Source of the DNA: Dictyobacter aurantiacus
GTDB taxonomy: Bacteria > Chloroflexota > Ktedonobacteria > Ktedonobacterales > Ktedonobacteraceae
Reading direction: 5' to 3'
DNA: 64,000 bases
Assembly (NCBI RefSeq): GCF_003967515.1
Contig: NZ_BIFQ01000001.1
Span: forward strand, 2,480,001 to 2,544,000
Part shown: positions 60,466 through 64,000 of the stretch, in pieces
Layout: the number at the start of each line of letters is the position of its first letter
Numbering within the stretch: the first letter of the stretch is position 1
Translations under genes and position numbers: made by a program
The notes under the pieces: generated by a model
Seen by the model: only the letters and a program-made list of their open reading frames with translations
Databases searched by the model: none
What the model was told of the DNA's origin: nothing

Positions 60466-61281
60466 TTAGAAAAGTTGATCGCGATGATCAAAGTAGTTTG
60501 TACGGATATCAACCAAGGTTAGAGGAAATTTCTGCTTGTCCCGTTGGACTGCGCAGAAACTTCGGCACGCACGAGCACCGCCCTGGGCACGCTGCTCTTG
60601 TTCCCATTCCTCACATGCATGATACCGTTCTGGGAAATGCGTGCCCAGCCTCACCCATTCGCGAATGCCTTGACGTACACAGCGGCCGCCACAATTGTTA
60701 TGAGAGAAACCAAGGGCATATAAGCGCGGTGGCTCTATCCCCCAATCCTGGCGGCACACATCAACAAATGGACGCACTTCAGCAGGCTCCCAGAGGAGTG
60801 GATAGTCAACTACGGCCGATGGGATGGCCTGAGCATAGGACTGTTTGACGCTGGCCAGGCGGCGCTTTTCCCAGCGATCGAGGCCGATGTAAACCACCGG
60901 TAACGAGGGCATGGCCTGGATAAACTGACGGAAGGGCTTCACCTTGAGTTCATAGCTACATGGGGCAGCCAGGTTACACGGTATCAGCTTTTTTTGAGCT
61001 GCCACCTCCAGTGGTGTGCGACCGTCGGTATACCAGTACAGCATGCCCTGCCAGCGCTGCATACAGTCATGGAGAAACCGATACAAATCTTCATCCTCAT
61101 AAAGCGTATCGGCAAACCAGAGGAGTACCTGATCTCGTCCATAACGCTGGATCACACGCTCAGCTGCTACGGCGCTGGCCAGGCCACCAGAGAGCGACAC
61201 GGAATAGGAAGCGCGAAGATGTGACGCAACCCCTTCATTGTTGCTCTTGTCTAAATGACACACGGTATACGTTTTATTCAT
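60466..61281 (-). CDS. PAPS-reductase-like PP-loop protein
   Basis: Start at the ATG at 61281; a GTG three codons upstream is possible. The 271-residue product has the PP-loop YSVSLSGGLASAVAAERVI (about 25-43), LLWFADTLYEDEDLYRFLHD, and the element-typical FSHNNCGGRCVRQGIREW with two Cys. Such proteins are adenine-nucleotide alpha hydrolases by fold; a sulfate-reduction role is unlikely on a mobile element, where nucleic-acid modification is more common. No Dnd genes are near. Confidence 0.8.
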   Translation of the reverse strand: MNKTYTVCHLDKSNNEGVASHLRASYSVSLSGGLASAVAAERVIQRYGRDQVLLWFADTLYEDEDLYRFLHDCMQRWQGMLYWYTDGRTPLEVAAQKKLIPCNLAAPCSYELKVKPFRQFIQAMPSLPVVYIGLDRWEKRRLASVKQSYAQAIPSAVVDYPLLWEPAEVRPFVDVCRQDWGIEPPRLYALGFSHNNCGGRCVRQGIREWVRLGTHFPERYHACEEWEQEQRAQGGARACRSFCAVQRDKQKFPLTLVDIRTNYFDHRDQLF

Positions 61282-61334
61282 TTCACTCACTCTCTGATTA
61301 CAAGGGCATCGAACATCAGAGCGACTCTAGCACG

Positions 61335-61538
61335 CTATGAAATGCGCGACTTCGTCCGATGCATGGTTCGTCCGGTTTGCTCATCAACAACGTGATACTG
61401 ATACATCCAGGGATTCCCGTTCATATCAGATCGCTCTTGCAGAGCGTTCGCAGCCTGGATCGCTTCTTTGTCTTTCTCCCAGGTTCCTTTCATAGATCCT
61501 GCCCCATCGACATTGCTATACAGAATTTTGTAAGGCAT
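61335..61538 (-). CDS. Small hypothetical protein
   Basis: The 67-residue product MPYKILYSNVDGAG.. is polar, with a helical KDKEAIQAANALQERSDM and a final beta segment (YQYHVVDEQTGRTMHRTKS). An AGGAGC-like site precedes the ATG. No family. It is in the minus-strand series of small genes of the element. Confidence 0.6.
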   Translation of the reverse strand: MPYKILYSNVDGAGSMKGTWEKDKEAIQAANALQERSDMNGNPWMYQYHVVDEQTGRTMHRTKSRIS

Positions 61539-61582
61539 CGTTTGCTCCTTTCACTCACTTCTGCCAACTCACAAGGAAAGAA

Positions 61583-61611
61583 AAAGCCCTCATAGCAACT
61601 GCTATGAGGAC
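61583..61611 (-). terminator. Terminator after the 76-residue Cys-rich gene
   Basis: On the minus strand CCTCATAGCA pairs with TGCTATGAGG around GT, followed by GCTTTTTC. It lies 8 bp after the stop at 61619. Confidence 0.85.
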
Positions 61612-61618
61612 CTTCTGA

Positions 61619-61849
61619 CTAAAACCAGCGGCGGCGTGGCGGCGGCTCACTGCCTCTAGGAACATTCATGATTGCATCTTGCGCCTGGGCACAGACGACG
61701 CGCACATAGCGGCAGCCTGGCGTGTGGCACGATCCACAGCCATCACAGTAGGGTTCATCACATCCACAACACACGTTGGGATCGCGCTCCAGTGGTGATA
61801 ACTCACCGGTTGACGGCGAACGATACAGATCAAGGATACTTTTAAACAC
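61619..61849 (-). CDS. Small Cys-rich protein
   Basis: The 76-residue product has eight Cys, in CCGCDEPYCDGCGSCHTPGC (residues about 27-46) and one later, a likely multi-zinc or disulfide knuckle, with a basic tail PPPRRRWF. AAAGGAGC precedes the ATG. Unknown function. Confidence 0.62.
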   Translation of the reverse strand: MFKSILDLYRSPSTGELSPLERDPNVCCGCDEPYCDGCGSCHTPGCRYVRVVCAQAQDAIMNVPRGSEPPPRRRWF

Positions 61850-61897
61850 GGGTCAGCTCCTTTCAAAGAGGAGGTAAAACTGTTCTGCTCAGTACGA

Positions 61898-62707
61898 CTA
61901 AAAGGGGTGCTCATCGCGCTCGTCATCTTCATCGGTATCGGTGCTCTGTGCAATTGGGGTACCTGGTGCGGTGAGCATGGCATTCGCCATAGCATTCAGG
62001 ACGGCGATCTGACCACGAGCGCGGTCAAGTGCCGTCTGCTGTGACTGTGGTGGCAGTGGCTGGCCAATCTGCTTACAGAGATGTTCCAGCTTGGGATAGG
62101 AGGAGAGCTGCAGGTAGCTCATGGCTCGCGCCATCAAATCTTCTCCGATGATGGTGATGTCATCCAGCTGATGGCGCTGGACGGCCTCCCTGAGTTTGCC
62201 TTCATCGAACTCCAGATTGTAGGAGAGGATGTACGTCCCTCGAATGGCCTGCCGTAGCTGGTTGAGTGCATCGGTGATCGGAATACCAGCTGTCTGAAGT
62301 TCTATCTGCTCGATGCCGGTGATTGTGGCTATTTGGCGGGATAGTGGTCGTGATGGCGTGACCAGTCGATCAAGAAGCGTTTCCCCATGAATACTCATCA
62401 CCACCAGGCGAATAATTTCAGCATCCTCATACAAGCCGGTCGTATCCACTTCCAGAAAGGCCAGGTTCGGCAGAGCCTGAATCGCTTGTGCCCACTGGAT
62501 ACACTTCAGCGGCGGCAGGTGCGGGAGCGTACGCAGCTGTCGTTGAACATCGCGAACGGCCTCTTCGATCTGGTGAAGCTGCTGCATAATAGTACCGCGC
62601 CGCTGGAGCCTCGCTTGCAGATCATCTATCTGACGAACCGGCCCCAACCCTCGCTCCTGATTGAGTAACGCGATCAAAGACTGCGGAATACAAGCGTCTG
62701 TTGTCAT
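61898..62707 (-). CDS. DnaQ-like exonuclease-fold protein with altered active site
   Basis: The 269-residue product has an N-terminal coiled coil (1-70) and an RNase H-like exonuclease domain: FLEVDTTGLYEDAEII (residues about 84-99), ILSYNLEFDEGKLREAV (about 170) and QTALDRARGQIAVL (about 230). Family enzymes have DxETTG first; here it is EVDTTG, with Glu and Asp swapped, and the His of the Exo III motif is absent. It may be inactive or use altered metals. GAGG precedes the ATG. Confidence 0.72.
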   Translation of the reverse strand: MTTDACIPQSLIALLNQERGLGPVRQIDDLQARLQRRGTIMQQLHQIEEAVRDVQRQLRTLPHLPPLKCIQWAQAIQALPNLAFLEVDTTGLYEDAEIIRLVVMSIHGETLLDRLVTPSRPLSRQIATITGIEQIELQTAGIPITDALNQLRQAIRGTYILSYNLEFDEGKLREAVQRHQLDDITIIGEDLMARAMSYLQLSSYPKLEHLCKQIGQPLPPQSQQTALDRARGQIAVLNAMANAMLTAPGTPIAQSTDTDEDDERDEHPF

Positions 62708-62792
62708 GAAACATCCTCTTTTCTCTTGCTGTGTCAGCAGGATAAAATGTCAGGCCTTTTCGGCTGGTCGTAACGAAAAGGCCTGCTCTACA

Positions 62793-62826
62793 AAAAAAGC
62801 CCTTCCCGCAACTGCGGTGAAGGCAA
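62793..62826 (-). terminator. Terminator after the small membrane protein gene
   Basis: On the minus strand GCCTTCACCGCA pairs with TGCGGGAAGGGC (two mismatches) followed by TTTTTTT. A second stem, AGGCCTTTTCG with CGAAAAGGCCT, follows at 62752-62784. Confidence 0.8.
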
Positions 62827-62843
62827 TAGTTGTCATGAGGCAT

Positions 62844-63038
62844 CTAATCCAGAATCGCCTCAATCATGAAATTGGCAAACAGGTAGATGCCGATCCCGAT
62901 CAATACCAGAAAGGCGCAAAAACTCAGGATGGCCCAGGCGCCAGGAGTTGGTGTCTGTTGCATAAATGCGGAAAACATCCACACGCACACCATCACATCA
63001 CAGACAAACACCATGAATTGGCGGAGGTTCATACGCAT
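62844..63038 (-). CDS. Small membrane protein
   Basis: Start at the ATG at 63038 after TGGAG. The 64-residue product has two TM helices (FMVFVCDVMVCVWMFSAFM and WAILSFCAFLVLIGIGIYLFANFMI). Small phage-type membrane proteins of this size are common in elements; function unknown. Confidence 0.6.
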   Translation of the reverse strand: MRMNLRQFMVFVCDVMVCVWMFSAFMQQTPTPGAWAILSFCAFLVLIGIGIYLFANFMIEAILD

Positions 63039-63053
63039 AGCAGTCACTCCATT

Positions 63054-63587
63054 TCAAAACAATGCTTCAAGGAGCATCACCTGGTGCTCGCCAGTGTGTT
63101 CGGAAGAAAGGCCATGAGCAACGCTCTCATACAACCGGATCATAGCCTCATCGATCGTGAGCGCATCAACACCGTAGACGATTCCATCCTTGCAGGTCAC
63201 AATCGCCTGGACCTCAAAGGAGAAACGACGGATACGAGGAGCTTCCCCTGTCAGAGCTTGGATTTCATCCGCATACCAGGCATTGCGCTCAGGATAAACC
63301 TCACAGCGGGTCGCTTCAGCTTCCCATTGAACACAAAGTTTCGATGCTTCCCGCTTCCGGTGACAGAAATTGATGGCATCGGCATAAGTGGGAAATGAGA
63401 TGAGGCCCGTTGTATGGCGGGGGCCTAGCGCAGTGGGTATACCATGGCTATTTTCTGTCGACCAGAAGAGTTCAGTGAAAGAGGTCAACTCCTGACCATC
63501 TTTGCTCGTCAGAACAGGATAAAAACGCTGGTGAATTTCAACAATTGCCATGTGATAGTTATCAGGAAGTAGTTCACGTTTACGCAT
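63054..63587 (-). CDS. Hypothetical protein of integrated element
   Basis: Start at the ATG at 63587 after AAAGGA. The 177-residue product is soluble with mixed charge: MRKRELLPDNYHMAIVEIHQ, a central PTYADAINFCHRKREASKLCVQWEAE and a beta-rich end. No motif recognised. Its first codons overlap the 42-residue zinc protein upstream by 8 bases, so they are coupled. Confidence 0.65.
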   Translation of the reverse strand: MRKRELLPDNYHMAIVEIHQRFYPVLTSKDGQELTSFTELFWSTENSHGIPTALGPRHTTGLISFPTYADAINFCHRKREASKLCVQWEAEATRCEVYPERNAWYADEIQALTGEAPRIRRFSFEVQAIVTCKDGIVYGVDALTIDEAMIRLYESVAHGLSSEHTGEHQVMLLEALF

Positions 63588-63708
63588 GGATCGTTCCTTT
63601 CTGGGAGACACAGGCACGACAGAAGTAGACAAAAATGACGGCCCCTTTGAGGAACCGTCGGTAGCGTTGACAAGGTTTGAGCTGAAGACAGCTCTGGCAG
63701 ATATCCAT
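63580..63708 (-). CDS. Predicted 42-residue zinc-knuckle protein
   Basis: ATG at 63708 after AAAGGA reads MDICQSCLQLKPCQRYRRFL, then KGAVIFVYFCRACVSQKGTIHA and stops. The CxxC pairs CQSC and CRAC suggest one zinc site. It overlaps the next gene start by 8 bases (ATGCGTAA). Too short for usual length limits. Confidence 0.5.
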   Translation of the reverse strand: MDICQSCLQLKPCQRYRRFLKGAVIFVYFCRACVSQKGTIHA

Positions 63709-63731
63709 CGCGTGATATCCTTTCAGGCAAA

Positions 63732-64000
63732 CTAAGCAACAGAGTGTGTATCCATCTCCTGATCATCCTGCCAGGGAATACCCCAACGGGATGCCAGTTC
63801 TTGCGCGACCAGGTTGAAAGCAAAAGGACTGGAACCGCAGATCACCCACCAGCGAGACTGGTGCGCAGGGAAGCGAGTTCCAACTTCAGGATGATCTGTA
63901 CCAGCCAGGAACATAACTTCCGTGCCATGGACATCGCGATAATGATATTGCGCAGGCAGATCGGGCAGGTTATAGGAGTGTTGAGCATCCAACTGGAAAT
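63732..64000 (-). CDS. Hypothetical protein, N-terminus outside window
   Basis: The frame is open to the window end. The visible part includes LPDLPAQYHYRDVHGTEVMFLAG and SSPFAFNLVAQELASRWGIPWQDD, a small alpha/beta protein of unknown family. Possibly starts at the TTG at 63992 or further upstream. Confidence 0.55.
   Translation of the reverse strand, partial: FQLDAQHSYNLPDLPAQYHYRDVHGTEVMFLAGTDHPEVGTRFPAHQSRWWVICGSSPFAFNLVAQELASRWGIPWQDDQEMDTHSVA

Noticed and set aside
60466..61281. DndC phosphorothioation protein
   Set aside because: The PP-loop is shared, but no DndB, DndD or DndE gene lies near and the CGGRC motif fits phage-type relatives.

Overview
The window looks like a chromosomal segment of a spore- or mycelium-forming Chloroflexota, most likely Ktedonobacteria. 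This is inferred from gene style, not from a marker gene. The signs are a monoderm envelope set (sortases of the class F type, an LPLTG protein, LysM-CHAP hydrolases, efflux adaptors without the outer-membrane hairpin), bacteriorhodopsin-like and TPR proteins, many dispersed palindromes, and mid-to-high GC with GTG/TTG starts.

Region 1 (1-16.0 kb, nearly all minus strand): two tandem copies of a drug-efflux pair (14-TM MFS pump plus compact HlyD adaptor) lie beside a TetR regulator. Upstream is an operon of vWA protein, PP2C-type phosphatase and HGDL-type kinase, a TerY-P-like triad. A coiled-coil membrane protein follows, separated from the triad by an IS110-family element. Three promoters (pump, TetR, triad) share one architecture: a -35/-10 pair with 17-bp spacing and an inverted repeat ATGACT-N4-AGTCAT one base downstream of the -10. 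I infer that TetR controls itself, the pump and the signalling triad.

Region 2 (15-27 kb): a LysM-CHAP wall hydrolase, a Pro-rich protein, a TPR protein, another MFS pump, a TauE/SafE exporter, an EamA / alpha-beta hydrolase / amidohydrolase operon, and a divergent pair (RsmC-like methyltransferase and transaldolase-family enzyme) whose start codons are only 4 bp apart.

Region 3 (27-35 kb): a G-skewed non-coding stretch, an intact IS4-family element inserted in a dispersed repeat, a histidine kinase, a kinase-less DUF4118-GAF sensor, a response regulator, and a proton-pump-type rhodopsin.

Region 4 (35-52 kb): a methyltransferase, an apparently catalytically dead sortase next to an intact one, their likely LPLTG substrate (itself lacking the usual C-terminal membrane helix), a Fur regulator with a VIT-type iron transporter, GalU, a six-hairpin glycosidase, an M20 amidohydrolase, Ada, and two more LysM-CHAP proteins.

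Region 5 (52.7-64 kb): tRNA-Phe(GAA), a collagen-like/beta-propeller surface protein, then an integrated element (tyrosine integrase, excisionase-like protein, AAACCTGC iterons, HNH nuclease, primase/helicase-like ATPase, PAPS-reductase-like protein, DnaQ-like protein and small Cys-rich proteins) that runs off the end.

Throughout the window there is a family of long, nearly perfect palindromes. Arms are 21-39 bp, differ from copy to copy, and are often capped by GAAT or GGAT. Many copies are flanked on one side by a small GCRCC..GGYGC hairpin and on the other by GCGGCCGCGC. This modular repeat and the TetR/TerY-P regulon are the two most notable observations.
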